This document shows, piece after piece, positions 33,413 through 48,400 of a DNA stretch of 64,000 nt. Every line of letters starts with the position of its first letter. Within the stretch, counting starts at the first letter, position 1. The DNA is from Pochonia chlamydosporia 170 (lineage: Eukaryota; Ascomycota; Sordariomycetes; Hypocreales; Clavicipitaceae): the NCBI RefSeq assembly GCF_001653235.2, contig NC_035790.1:434001-498000 (forward strand), read 5' to 3'. The position numbers were made by a program, and so were the translations under genes. The notes beneath the pieces are model-generated. The model ran no database searches and was not told the DNA's origin. It saw only the letters and a list, made by a program, of their open reading frames with translations.

Positions 33413-36400
33413 ATGGGATCCATTACGCCGCGAGACTCACAAATCTCGAGATTCGATCTCCAGAAGTACATGGCAGAACATCCGGCAGTAAAGACTGCCT
33501 GGATATTTGACATCGCAGAGTTCGGTCCCCACGATGGACTGGCAACTGCTCTTGTGCTTGAGAAACCCACTGGTTCTAAGGAACAGGACCTCGTGGTTAT
33601 GAAAAATGTGCGACATGGTCTTTTCGTGAAGATGACTGCATTGGGCCTGGCTACACAACTTCCTCAGAAATGGATTGTTCTCCAGGAGCTGCCGCTTTGT
33701 TCATCTGGGTCCATCGATGAAGTTGCCCTGCGGCGCCAATTGAGAACAGGGCATGATATCTATGGAAACAATGCATTGGTGGATGGAAATGGAGGAATGA
33801 AGAAAACCAGTTTGGAACACCCTCAACAGCAACCCCCGTCTGATCTACTGCCATCTACCATATCCTCTCACCTTTTGTCAGAGGCCGAACGCCAGTGTCG
33901 CCTACCTTCTCAAGCAAGCATCGAGGATGTTCATCCATGCTCATACCTCCAGGAGGGTTTCATGGCTCTGGCTGAGAAGCAACCGGGGACGTATATTGAC
34001 AAATACGTGTACAGGCTCCCGGAGAGTGTAAGCACTCAACTTTTCAAGCTTGCCTGGGAGTCGACAATGGCCATGTGCAGCATATTGCGCACACGAATGG
34101 TGCTTTACCAAGGTTCATCCATGCAGGTGGTCATCAGGGATCAGCCAAGCTGGGAATGGAGCAACGGGCAACACGACTTATCTTCTGCGTTGGAGGCAGT
34201 CCAAGAGGTTGAGATGACTTATGGTTCGCGCCTTTGCTTCTATTCATTGATACAAGAGGCCGATGGTCAGAGATATTTCATTTGGATCATGCACCACTCG
34301 ATCTATGACGGATGGACGCAACGCCTCATTATTGAAACCTTACACCAATATTATCATTCCGGCGAAGTCACCCCGGGACTTAACTCGCATGCCGAGTTTG
34401 TAAATTATACTAAGAACCTTGACCGTGCACACATAGGAGAGTACTGGATGGAGCAATTGCGAGATGCGTCGCGTAGTGAGCTCCCTCAACTCAAGGCGCG
34501 GACCAACTCAGTGACGAACAGACAGCGAAGGACGAAAGAATTGAGAAGGAAAGTCGAGTATCAACGACAAGGTCCTACGGCTGCTTCTAAGGGTAGCGTC
34601 TTGCGTGCGGCATGGGCTCTTGTGCTTGCGCGATATAATGATTCTGACGATGTTTCCTTTGGTGCAACAGTTTCTGGACGTCGCGCGCCGGTGTCTGGCC
34701 TAGATAGAGTCGCTGGTCCTGTCATTGCGACACTGCCGATTCGCATCATCATCGATCGGCAGTTGACCATCAAAGACTTTGTGCAGAAAGTTCAACTGCA
34801 AGCACGAGGCATGGTTCCTTACGAGCAATTTGGCTTGCAGAACATTGCTAAGCTGAGCAGTGAGGCAAAGCAAGCCTGCAACTTCTTTTCGCTGCTAGTC
34901 ATCCAACCCGCCAACATGGCAAACATGCTTGAGGGAATTGAAAATCCGATTCTATCCAAGATCAAAGACGATAAGCGGCTACAGGTATCTCAACAGCTTG
35001 CAAGCAACATGGATTACCCAGTAGTGGTTCAAATATACATGCATGAGACACATGTCGAGTTCCACGCCGTATATGACGCTGAAGTCCTTTCCGATGGGCA
35101 GATAGAGGCTATATCGATTCAGTTTGACTGGGTGGTTCAGCAGCTGTTACAGCAAAATGAAAAGCCACTGAGTGAGGTGACACTAGCAGGGCCTTGGGAC
35201 TTGCAGCAGGCGACGAGATGGAATAACGACATAGTAGCTGAAGACGCATCCAGCTTCCTACCCGACTTACTGTCTATGCAGTCTCGGAGTAGTCCAGGCT
35301 GCGATGCTATTTGTTCGTGGGATGGCGTCGTCACGTACGCAGAGCTCGAAAGCGTCTCAAGTCAGATCGTGCACTACCTATCCGACTGTGGCGTTCGTCC
35401 TGGTATAATAATCCCGATCTGTTTCGAGAAGTCCAAGTGGACCATTATAGCAATGAATGCCATCATGAAGGCAGGCTGTGCGTTTGTGCCTCTGGATCCC
35501 TTGCACCCGAAGTCGCGACTTGAGATGCTTGTGCAGGATGTGGACGCGCGCATCATCCTTGTCTCGCCGACAACTGCTTCACTCTGGAAAGACTCAGCTA
35601 TTCAGTCCATTGTGTTATCTGACGACTTGGACACTTGGCTCTCAAAGCCGGCCGATTTCAGACTGCCCACAGCGTACAAACAGACTGCCCCTAGTACATT
35701 AGCATGCGTCATGTTCACATCAGGATCAACAGGAAAGCCAAAGGGAATATCGATTGAGCATGGTGCTTTTTGCGCAAGTCTCCTGGCTCAAGGGAAAAGA
35801 TTTGGAATTGGACAACTATCTCGCGTCCTGCAGTTCTCCAACTACATATTTGATGTCGGCTTGGGTGATATTTTTGTCACTCTAATTTTTGGTGGCACTG
35901 TCTGTGTGCCCTCAGATACTGAGCGTCTGCAAGATATTACCGGTCATATGCGAGATTCGTCTGTGAATACGGCACAACTCACTCCTTCCTTTGCCGCCAC
36001 CCTTGATCCCGCTGAAGTTCCAACCCTCACAACGCTTATTCTTGCAGGAGAAGTGGTAACGACAAGCGAGTTGCAGAAGTGGTATGGCCGGGTGAGGTTA
36101 TTCAACGGTTATGGACCTACCGAGACTTGTATTTATAGCGCGACGTATGAATATCGTTCCGAAGAAGATTGCCCTGCTATGATTGGAAAGGGACTTACTA
36201 CCGATTCTTGGATCGTGGAGCCTCACAATCATGATCGCCTGGCACCAATTGGTTGTATAGGGGAACTTTTGGTGCAAGGAGCCGCAATTGCGCGTGGTTA
36301 CTTCAAGGATACAGAGAAGACGGAGAAATCATTCCTTGATACGGTTGCGTGGCAGTCAAAAGCGAAAGGAGGGAAAGCACCAAGGTTTTATAAGACTGGC

Positions 36401-39400
36401 GATCTGGTGAGGTACCAGCCCGACGGGAATCTCCAGTACATCGGCCGCAAAGACACTCAAATAAAGATTCGCGGTCAACGTATGGAATCAGGAGAAGTCG
36501 AACATCAGATCAAAGTTTTGCTCCCGGATATTGATCATGTGGTGGTGGACGTGGCTCACCAGGCGGCGCATGAAGTCGTTGTTGCCTTCTTGAGCTTTGG
36601 CGACGACAGAACGGCAAGCAGCGACACTAACATATTGTTCAAGGACACACTGCTCACTATGGATGTTGAGATGCGTCGCTCCCTATCTCTGCTTGCATCT
36701 GGCCTTCAAGATGCCCTTCCTACGTTCATGGTGCCCAGCCTGTTTATCCCGCTTCGACGGATGCCGTTTGGGTCTACTATGAAGATCAATAGGAAGCAGT
36801 TGCGCTCTTGGGCAGATGAACTGTCTGCTGAAGAGCTACTGGCATACTCACTTGTAGTTAGGGATACATCCCAGCCTACAACAGTAATGGAATTCCGAGT
36901 GAGAGATCTGTGGGCTGCAGTGCTCAAGATCCAGTCCGCTGATATTGCAAAACATGACAGCTTTTTGCAGATAGGAGGTGATTCGATTAGTGCTGTGCAG
37001 GTAGTCTCGCTAGCACAACAGAGAGGCATAAAGTTGCAAGTAGCATCGATTTTTAAAGATCCTCGCTTGTCCCACGTCGCAGCTAGTGCTGTCGAGGTGG
37101 ATGAGCCCAGCACATTCAGCATGAAGCCATTTGATCTGTTGCCAGCTGACCAAGTGGACAGTATTCTGGATCAGGCTCGAAAAGAGTGCTTCTTGGATGA
37201 GGATCAGTCTATTGAAGATGCTTATCCCTGCTCACCTTTTCAAGAAGGGTTGATGGCCTTGAGTGTCACACAACCAGGTTCTTACACAGCCCGCCAAATT
37301 TACAAGCTACCCAAATTTGTAGATGTACCTCGATTCAAGCGAGCCTGGAATCAGACAGTTTCGAGCTGTGCGAATCTGAGGACCAGGATCGCGCTTATTA
37401 ACGGGACCTTCATGCAAGTCATTGTTAGAAATGACATTCACTGGGACTCCGAAGAATCGAGTGCCACATTGGATGATGCCGTCGAGCTTACCAAAGCTAC
37501 ACCTATGACCTATGGCTCACGCCTTTGTCGTTATGCATTGTCGTCTAGCACAGACGGTGATACGTATTTTATTTGGACTATGCACCATTCAGTGTTTGAC
37601 GGCTGGACTGTCGCCCTGATCAGAAAGCAGCTATTCAGTTTCTACACCAGCATAACACCACCCAGTGTGCAGCCATACGCCCGATTTAGCAAATATATAG
37701 GAGACCTCGGTGGGAAAGACATCCAGGAATACTGGCTTAAACAACTTGACGGCGCCAAACGAGTCATATTCCCTTCTCAAACTCTGCGTAATCCAGCGTC
37801 TGAATCAGGAGAGGCCAACGGCCCCATCAACAAATTTTCAGTACGATCAATTCAGTTTCCGCAATCAACATCCCTATCTATCACTAAAGCTACAATTCTT
37901 CGAGCCGCATGGGCGATTGTTCTTGGGCGATATTGCGAGTCTGATGATGTATGCTTCGGTGCATCTGTCTCTGGCAGACAAGCAGCAGTCTCCGGCTTGG
38001 ACAGCATGCCTGGCCCAGCTTCAGCCACTGTTCCCATCAGAGTACGGCTTGATTCCTCGCAGAAGATAATCGAATTCTTACACGGGATTCAAACTCAAGC
38101 ATCGGAAATGGTGCCTTATGAGCAGGCAGGTCTCCAACACATCTCAAAGCTAAGCCCTGATGCTCGGGATGCGTGCGATTTCACCAGCCTGCTCGTAATT
38201 CAACCAGCAAGACTGCTTGACGTACACAGCGATCAAGAAAGTATCATGATTCCCGTTGAAACTGGAAGGGGACGATTGGCTGGAGATGAGCTATTAGAAG
38301 GATACTTCAGCTATCCTCTCGTGGCACAGGTCTTTGTACACGACAAGAACGTAGAGCTACATGTTACATATGATTCGCGGGTTCTTGAAGAGCTTCAAGT
38401 GACTGCGCTTTCCAGCCATTTTCACCAAGTTGTCTCTCAGCTGCTGGCACATGGTGACCAAACACTTGGAGACGTGTCTTTGACAGGATCGTGGGACCTA
38501 CAACAGGCAACCATGTGGAACAACGAAACCCCAGAAATCATAGACTTCTGTGTTCACGATTTAATCTCAGAACAAGCGCGACTTCGGCCAGAAGCAACAG
38601 CGATATCAGCTTGGGACGGAAATCTAACTTATTCGGAACTTGACAAGACAGCCAACAGACTTGCTTGTCATCTTGTTGAGCTTGGCGTTGCTACCGAGGA
38701 CCTTGTACATGTGTGCTTTGAGAAATCCATCTGGTTTTTCGTTGCGATTCTGGCTATCAATAAGGCTGGCGGTGCTTGGGTTCCGCTCGATCCATCACAC
38801 CCTCTCCATCGGCAGCAAACAATCTTCCAACAAACACAGGCCAGATTCGGATTGGCATCATCATCAAACGCTGACATGTGCCGAGCAATTGGTATGGAGG
38901 TCATTGAGGTAGGCGAGAACTTGAATGAGTTTCTTGCAGCTCAGCCGACAGATCGAACTTACGATTCGTCCCCGCCATCTGGAGTTAGGCCTGAGAATGC
39001 CGCCTACGTTCTTTTCACGTCTGGCAGCACTGGCACGCCGAAAGGACTTGTAATGGAACATAGATCAGTGTGTACAAGCCAGCACAACATTGCAAAGCGG
39101 TTAGGTATCACGCCTAATGTACGGATGCTGCAATTTGCTGCCTATGTGTTTGACCTTTGTATCGGTGAGATTTTCGGCACACTGATATCTGGCGCTTGCC
39201 TGTGCGTTCCTTCGGATGATACACGTGTTGACAAATTAATTGACTTTATCAACACAATGGATGTCAATTGGGCATTCCTTACGCCCGCCTTCGTCCGGAC
39301 TATGACCCCAAGCCAAGTCCCGAGACTAGAGCTATTGCTTCTTGCTGGAGAGGCTGTTGGAATAGACATCCTACACACATGGTTTGGCAAAGTTCGTTTG

Positions 39401-42400
39401 GTCAACGGCTGGGGGCCGGCCGAAACATGTGTATTCAGCACTCTTCACGAATGGACATCTCTGAGTGAATCACCATTGACGGTCGGACAGCCTGTGGGAG
39501 GCCTGTGCTGGATTGTAAACCCAGAAAAACCCCATGAGCTAGCTCCAATCGGGTGTGTCGGTGAGGTTGTGATCCAGGGCCCGACTATTTTGCGAGAATA
39601 TCTCGACGACGAGAAGAAAACAGCAGAGTCACTGACCACCGAGTTGCCTGAATGGGCACCCCAGAACCGCAAAGAGACGTGGAGCTGGGGAAGGTTCTTC
39701 AAGTCTGGAGACTTAGCTGTATATAACCCTGATGGCACAATCAAGTTTACCAGTCGCAAGGATACCCAGGTGAAGATACGGGGTCTCCGTGTTGAACTTG
39801 GTGAAGTCGAGCAAACTATTCGCACAGTTTTGTCAGGCGTCAAGCAAGTAGTGGTGGATGTTTATAAGCATAAGGCGGGTGTCAACCTCGTGGCGTACCT
39901 GTGCTTCGACGAGTATTCAACATCCGTGTCTGAGGATATGTTTCTGCCAATGAATGAGGAACTGGAGAGGCAAACGACAGGTCTGGTCGGTGAGCTGAAC
40001 GTGCGACTTCCTCGATATATGGTGCCGACGCTTTTCATCCCGTGTCGTTGGATGCCGTCTATCACTTCGACGAAGTTGGACAGAAAAAGGCTTCAGAATC
40101 GCACCTTAAATCTAAGTCGGGAGCAAGTAGCTCGTTACTCACTAGTAGGCTTGAAGAAGCGGGCTCCAGAAACGACCAAGGAGGTCCAAATGCAGCAGCT
40201 TTGGGCGACGGTCCTTGATCTGCCTATTGAGTCAATCGGACGAGACGACAACTTCCTTCAGATCGGCGGTGACTCAATATCAGCAATTAAACTTGTCACT
40301 CTAGCACGTGAGAATGGCATTGAACTTACTGCTGCTGGCATTTTGAAGGATGCTCGACTGTCGCATTTGGCAGCAAATGCACAACCAGTTGTGAGCATTG
40401 CCTCGCAAGCCGTGACTCGGTTCAGTCAGCTGAGGAATAACAACATGAACGAGCTATTGGGCCAAATTGCAGCTCAATGCAATCTTGACTCCCAGGAGAC
40501 CATTGAGGACGCGTATCCTTGCACGGCCTTTCAGCAAGGCTTGATGGCACTTACCGCGACACAGCCAGGTTCCTACATATGCAAATTTGTATACAGGGTA
40601 CCGGGACATATTGATGTTGGCCGATTCCAACGTGCGTGGGAAAAAACCGTTTCTGAATGTGAGATCCTGCGAACTAGGATTGCGTTCGTCGGAGGCCGTT
40701 TCATCCAGGCAGTTATCAATGACAGTGTTGCGTGGGACCACGATGGCGAGCAAGCTATTGATCTTGAATCTGCGACGGAATATACCAAGGGCATAATGAT
40801 GGGATACGGATCGAAACTGTGCAGATTCTCTATGGCGACAGGAAGCAAGGGGCAAATTTACTTCTTATGGACCATTCATCATGCGATCCTGGATGGTTGG
40901 ACCATCGGCCTTATTCAGGAACAGTTAAAGTCCTTCTATAACGGGAGTAAACCTATTGCACGTCTACCGTATAGCCACTTTATCAACTACTTGAATGGGC
41001 TTGATCAGGAGGTGGCCAAACAGTACTGGCAGTCTCAGCTTCAAGATGCCAAGCGAGCCACGTTTCCAGACCTGGGAGATGAATGCCAAAGGGCCACCCA
41101 GTCGAAGAGATGTGTTATTACCTTCCCTAACACAAAGGACTCATCCTTCACAACAGCCACAGTACTCCGTGCGGCGTGGGCTCTTGTCCTTGCGCGGTAC
41201 TGTGAGTCGGGGAGCGTGTGTTTCGGCACATCTATCTCGGGACGTCATGCTCCTTTACCAGGACTAAATAACGTCGTTGGTCCTACCATTGCCAGTGTTC
41301 CGGTTCATATTAGTATCAACAAAGGGTCAACCGTTGCCTCTTTCTTGGAAGATGTGCAGTTGCAGGCATCCACTATGACAATACATGAACAGTTTGGTCT
41401 ACAGAACATCACGAAGCTAAATGCCCAGATTCAGGACGCTTGCCAGTTCTCTAGTTTACTCATTATTCAACCCAAAGACGTTCATGCTACAAGACGAGAA
41501 GATGGTGCCATCATTATCCCGACCATGGCATTAGCCGAGGGAAGCTCCGACAATGACTATTTCCAGGGATTCTTCAACTATCCGCTTGTGCTGCAATTTT
41601 TGCTGCACGAAGAACACGTCGAGTTCCTCGCTATTTACGACTCAAACGTTGTGACAGATTTGCAAGTCACCGCACTGGCTAATCAGCTAGACCACGTTAT
41701 TCAGCAATTGCTGTCGCCAGACACAGATCGTGTTGGTGACATAACATTGACTGGCCGGTGGGATATTGATCAAGCAGTTCAAAGAGCGTCATGGTCAACA
41801 CCACAACTCGAATACAGCTGCTTGCATGATCTTGTATCTAGCCAAGCAGCTCGTTCGTCTTCAAAACAAGCCGTGTACGCTTGTGATGGAGCTCTCACAT
41901 ATGGTGAGCTTGACGACCACTCCACAATGCTAGCTCGCTATTTGGTACAGCTCAACTACGCACCAAACACAATGATTCCGATCTGCTTTGAGAAATCAAA
42001 GTGGGCTGTTGTTGCTATGATTGCGGTACTAAAAGCAGGCGGTGCCTTTGTGCCGTTGGACCCTTCACATCCTTCAGCTCGCATCCAAGCAACTATCCAG
42101 GAGATTAGGGCTCCATGTGTATTGGTGTCCCCCAGAACGGCAGACTTGTTTACCAACAAGACGCTTCATTCAATCACTGTTTCTCATCACTCTTTGGAGA
42201 CTCTAAGTGGCCTCACAACAAGCATATCCCACGTTCTTTCAAACCCTGCCACCCCTGCTTATGTTCTTTTCACATCTGGCTCTACCGGTAAGCCAAAAGG
42301 CATCGTTATAGAGCATACTGCAATCTGTTCTTCTCTAAAGGCGCAGATCGACTTGCTGGGCCTTAATGAAGATCATCGAACCCTGCAGTTCTCCAGTTAC

Positions 42401-45400
42401 AGTTTTGATGTATCCGTGGCAGAGATCTTTACTGCTTTACTCGTCGGAGGCACGGTGTGCATCCCATCTGAAGTAGATCGGATGGAGAATATTGCTCCCT
42501 GGATTGAGCAAGCGAGAGTCAATGTGGCTTTCCTAACTCCTTCCTTTGCCAACGCTATTAAACCTGATCGAGTTCCCAGTTTAAAGATGATCGTGCTCGG
42601 TGGTGAGGCTCCGACAAAACAAAATCTGGCAACCTGGTTTGGGCATGTAAAGCTCATCAATGGTTATGGTCCCACTGAGACGTCCATTTACACCACGTTA
42701 TACGAGTATCAGACCTCTGACGATTCCCCGGGAACAATCGGCAAGCCTATTAACGGTCTATGCTGGGTGGTTGAGCCTGATGATGACCGAAAACTTGTCC
42801 CATTTGGCTGTGTTGGAGAGCTTTTGGTGCAGGGCCCTACGATTGCCAAGGGGTACCTCTCGGACGTGAACAAAACTCGAGAACAATTTATCGACAACAT
42901 AGACTATCTAACTTCTCGGACTACGACGTCGAATTTTCGAACGTACAAGACAGGAGACCTTGTGCGATATAATGGCAATGGGTTATTGGAGTATCTGGGC
43001 CGAAAAGATACCCAGGTCAAGATACACGGGCAGCGGCTTGAGTTGGGCGAGATTGAACACCATGTTAAGCACGCTCTTCCTCAGGTTGAATCAGCTGTGG
43101 TGGAAATGATCCACCGTGAGCAAAAACAAATCCTCGCAGTGTTCATGACATTTGCCAACTCATACGATATGCCCCTGGACCAACAGGTGGCCAACGATAC
43201 TGGCCTTGGACTGCTCGCTATGACCGAGAACATGCAGTCTACTCTCAGAAGCTTGGTGGGCGAGCTACAAAAGGCTTTGCCACAATATATGGTTCCAAGC
43301 CTATTTCTGCCTGTCCGCGAGATCTCACTCATGACTTCGATGAAGGTGGACAGACTGAGGCTTAAGACTCTGGCTGCTCAACTTCCCATGTCTCAGCTGG
43401 CGACGTTTTCTCTGTCGAAGAAGGACAGCGTTGTGCCAACTACTGACATGGAGCTTAGACTGCGTCACATCTGGGCCAAGGTACTGAACGTAAAGGAGGA
43501 AGAGATTGGCAAATATGACAACTTTTTGCGGATTGGTGGCGATTCACTAAGTATCATCCAATTAGTATCGTTGGCTCGTGAGCGAGGCATTGGACTATCT
43601 GCTACTGCCTGCCTGAGACATGCTGGTCTTTCGGAGATGTCAGAGAGGGCCAAAATCATTGATGACAGTTTGTTGTCTACAATTGAACCATTTAGTCTCT
43701 TACCGGATGAGCATACAGATGTGCTCCAGCAAGTCAGTGAGCAGTGTGAATTGACCGCCAAACAGAACATTGAAGATGCATATCCCTGTACACCACTTCA
43801 AGAGGGATTAATGGCTCTCAGTGTTACGAACCCAGGGTCGTACACAGCCCGGTATGTGTATAGACTCCCCAAGACGGTCAATTTGACCCGTTTCCGTCAT
43901 GCTTGGAATCAGACCCTGTTACATTCGCATGCCCTACGAACAAGGGTTGTCTTTGTCGAAGGACAGTCTATCCAAGTAGTGGTCGAGGAGGAGCCTGAGT
44001 GGGATTTCGAAGGTCTCACATCACTGGAAGAAGTCGAGGCTCACTCAAAGACATTGCGTATGACGTACGGTACTCGATTAAACCGCTACTCCTTGGCCCA
44101 GGGACCTGATGGACACGCATATTTCATTTGGACCTTACACCATGCTATCTTTGACGGTTGGACTCTGGGTCTTCTGCGACAACAATTACACAATTTCTAT
44201 CACGACAGTTCGGCGCCAACTCTGCGGCCGTACTCTGGATTTATTAAATATCTCACCGATCTAGACAGGAACGCGGGCAGGGACTTTTGGCTAGCACAAC
44301 TGAAAGGCGCCAGAAGGGCAGTGTTTCCTCCAGAAGGGGTCTCGCAAGCGGCATCCCCGTCTGCTGCCAGTCGTGGCAGTCAAATAGCGACGAAGCGAAT
44401 CTCGCTGTCTAAGACAGGTCTGTCCACAATTACAAATGCCACCATTTTGCGTGCGGCGTGGGCAATTGTGCTTGCACGGTACTGCGATTCCGATGATATT
44501 TGTTTCGGTACGTCTATTTCAGGACGTCAAGCTGCAGTCCAGGGCCTAGCAAACATGGCTGGTCCGGTAGTTGCTACGATTCCCGTACGGGTTCGTCTTG
44601 ACCGACAGACGTCAATCAGTCAGTTCTTGCAAGACATCCAAGCCCAGGCATTTGACATGGTGCCACATGAACAATTCGGATTACAGAACATCATGAAACT
44701 TAATGAAGAAGTTCGGGAGGCTTGTGACTTCTCTAGTTTATTGGTGATCCAGCCGGGTCGACTGCTCGACTCTGGCCATACCTCAGACTCAGTCTTGACA
44801 ACAACCTCTGACGGAAATGAGGCAGCTACCGATGATACATTTGAAGGGTATTTTAACTATCCGCTGGTTGTGCAGTGCATTATGAACGATGATTTCATCG
44901 ACTTCTACACCTTATATGATGCACAAGTCCTTAGCAGTAGCCAGATGGAGGCTTTATGTATACACTTTGACCTGGTGGTGCAACAGCTGCTCAAAGAGGG
45001 AAGTACGCCGCTAGCTAACATCCAAATCGCCGGTGTATGGGATGTACAGCAAGCGACCCAGTGGAATGGAGAAGGTCCGGAAGTGATTACAGACTGTCTT
45101 CATAACTTGATAGAGCAGCAAGTCCCGCTCGCGCCAGATGCCTTGGCTGTTCAAGCATGGGATGGCACACTCACTTACACAGAGCTTGACCAAGCGGCCA
45201 ATCGATTAGCGCACCACCTGCTACGTGAGCATACTATTCACATAGAGGATCTTATCCACGTGTGTTTCGAGAAATCTCTCTGGTACATCGTGTCAATCCT
45301 AGCCATAAATAAGGTCGGCGCCGCTTGGGTACCGTTAGACCCTTCGCATCCGATGGAACGCCAAAAGACTGTGATGAGGCAAACCGGCGCAACACTCATA

Positions 45401-48400
45401 CTTGTTTCTCCTACGCATGCAGACACATACCGCAACCTGAATATGCAAGTCATCGAGGTTTCAGAGACTCTTGATCGTGGACTGCCGACTTCCTTCTCTG
45501 CGTCGGTGAATTCCATCGAGGTCAGAGCAAACAATACTTCCTACGTCCTCTTCACTTCCGGTAGCACAGGAATTCCAAAGGGATTCGTCATGGAGCATGG
45601 TGCTGTTTGTACTAGTCAGAAAGCCATCGCCAAGAGACTTGGTCTAACATCGGACAAGAGAGTGCTTCAATTTGCCTCACACGTGTTTGATCTTGGTGTG
45701 GGCGAAATATTCAGCACGCTGGCATCTGGGGCTTGCCTTTGTATTCCGTCTGAGGAGATCCGCACCAATAAGCTTGCACAGTTTATCTGCGATATGAACA
45801 TCAATTGGCTCTTCCTTACCCCTTCTTTTATCCGAACGTTGCGGTATAAAGATATCCCTTGTGTGGAAGCTGTGGTATTAGCTGGAGAGGCTGTAAGCCG
45901 AGACATTCTTGAAGAATGGGTTCCCGATGTCCGTCTTATCAATGGATGGGGCCCTGCCGAGACGTGCGTATTTAGTACGTTGCATGAGTGGTCTTCTCCA
46001 AATGAGTCGCCTTTAACAATAGGGCGACCGGTTGGAGGTTTCTGCTGGATTGCAAATGCAGATAACCCCAGCCAGCTGGCCCCCATCGGCTGCGTGGGCG
46101 AAGTTATCATTCAAGGTCCAACATTATTAAGAGAGTATCTCGCAGACGTCGAAAGAACAGAATCATCAGTCATTAAGGCGCCTCTTTCGTGGGCACCGCG
46201 GCAGGGCCAATCTCACTGGAGTCGCTTTTACAGATCCGGTGACTTGGCTTCATACAACTCGGATGGAACTATCGAGTTTGTTGGCCGGAAGGACACCCAG
46301 GTCAAAATTCGCGGCCTTCGCGTGGAGCTAGGCGACGTTGAGCAAAACATTCGCAAAGCTTTGGCTTCTGAGAATTTGGAGGAGATTGCCGCTGATGTTT
46401 ACAAGACGGACACTGGCTCAACTCTTGTATCATATCTCCATTTCGCCAGGGGCTCTAGGTTGGCTGCCTCGAGCTCCGGGGACCCTGAAAACATATTTTC
46501 TCCGATGACTGATGAGCTTCAAAATTCTTTCATCAGCCTTATTGGACACTTGAAGATGACTCTACCTGGGTATATGGTGCCAACCATATTTATTCCTTGT
46601 GGCCGCATGCCCTTTGTCACATCAACCAAACTTGACAGGAAGAAGCTACGCCAGCTAACAACAGAGCTTGGTGAAGATGAGCTTGCTATGTATTCTTTGA
46701 TAAGCTCACAGAAACGCGGGCCTCAGACAGTCATGGAAGCCACCATGCAGCAATTGTGGTCCACCATCCTTCGCATTAAACCAGAGTCTATTGGCCGCGA
46801 CGATAGCTTCTTGAAGATTGGTGGTGACTCAATTGGTGCCATTCACCTGGTCTCCCTTGCCCGCCAAAGGGGTATTGAGTTGACCGTTGGTCTCATTTTC
46901 CAAGACTCCCGGCTGTCAAGTGTTGCCGCCAATGCTGTGGTTATGACTGACAGCACCGACTCAACAGTACAACCATTCAGCCTAGTTCAGGTTGGTTCCA
47001 TGGAAATCTTCCTGAAGGATATCAAAAAAGAGTGCGGCCTTGAGCAAGAATGTGCCATTGAAGATGTATATCCTTGTACACCGCTTCAAGAAGGATTAAT
47101 GGCGCTATCCTTGACGCAAGGCGGCTCGTACATTGCCCGGATCACATATAACTTGCCGGAGAACGTCGATGTCCACCTTTTTAAAGCTGCATGGCGCCAA
47201 ACTGTTTCCTATTGCTCGAATCTTCGAACTAGAATCTGCGTCATAGAGGGCAAATCGGTTCAGTGTATTGTCAAAGGTGATTCCAACTGGGACTCAGATT
47301 CCCAAGCCACTCTAAATGCAACCATGACACATGGAACCAGACTTTGCAGATTCAGTATCTCTGAGGGCTCTGATGGCAAAGCAATATTCACGTTGGCATT
47401 GCATCATTCCATTTTTGATGGTTGGACCTTGAATCTCGTCATGAGAACTCTGCAAAGCTTCTACCGCGGGACTGAAGTTGCCGTTCTTCAGCCTTACACC
47501 AATTTCATCAAGTACTTAGCCGACGATGACCACACAGCTTGCATACAGTACTGGAAACAACAACTCGACGGAGCAAAGCCATGCAACTTCCCTCCAAGTA
47601 GAGTCTTCTCCAAATCGTCAGATAATGGGTTCCACATTGGGCGGCCGGTGATAAGACGCATTTCGATTCCTCAGTCAAAACCGTCTTCCATCACCCTAGC
47701 TACTGTCCTACGCGCGGCTTGGGCTATTGTACTTGCACGTTACAGCGAGACCGATGATACATGTTTTGGTTCATCTATATCAGGTCGGAACGCTTCTGTC
47801 CCAGGAATTGAGACAATGCCTGGCCCAACCGTCGCGACTGTCCCAATTCGCATTCGCCTGGACAAGGAGCAAGATGTCACAAAATTTCTTCATGGCGTCC
47901 AGAAACAGACGTCCGAAATGACGATATATGAGCAATTTGGTGTGCAAAATATATCGAAGATTGATGATGGCTGTCGAGAAGCGTGCAATTTCTCAAGCTT
48001 GATTGTAATTCAGCCTGCAGAGCTTACCAAGTCTTCAGATACCAGTGATGCTGTGCTCTTGGCTTCTCAGGCCGACGAGAACTCATTAGCGCAATTACTG
48101 GAGGGATATTTTAACTATACACTCCTCATACAAATCCATCTGCATGGAGACCATGTCGAATTCCAAGGCCTCTACGACTCAATGGCTCTCTCCGAAAGCG
48201 AAATCACTACATTGTCTTACCAATTCGATCACGTTGTCCAGCAGCTACTCACCCGTGATACGACGACGATCCTTGATGACATATCTGTCTCTGGCCCATC
48301 AGACCTACAACAGGCCCTTCAGTGGAACTCCGATATAAACCAAATTATCTCTGGCGATTGTTTGCACAACATGGTGTCTGCCATGTCAACTCAATATCCC

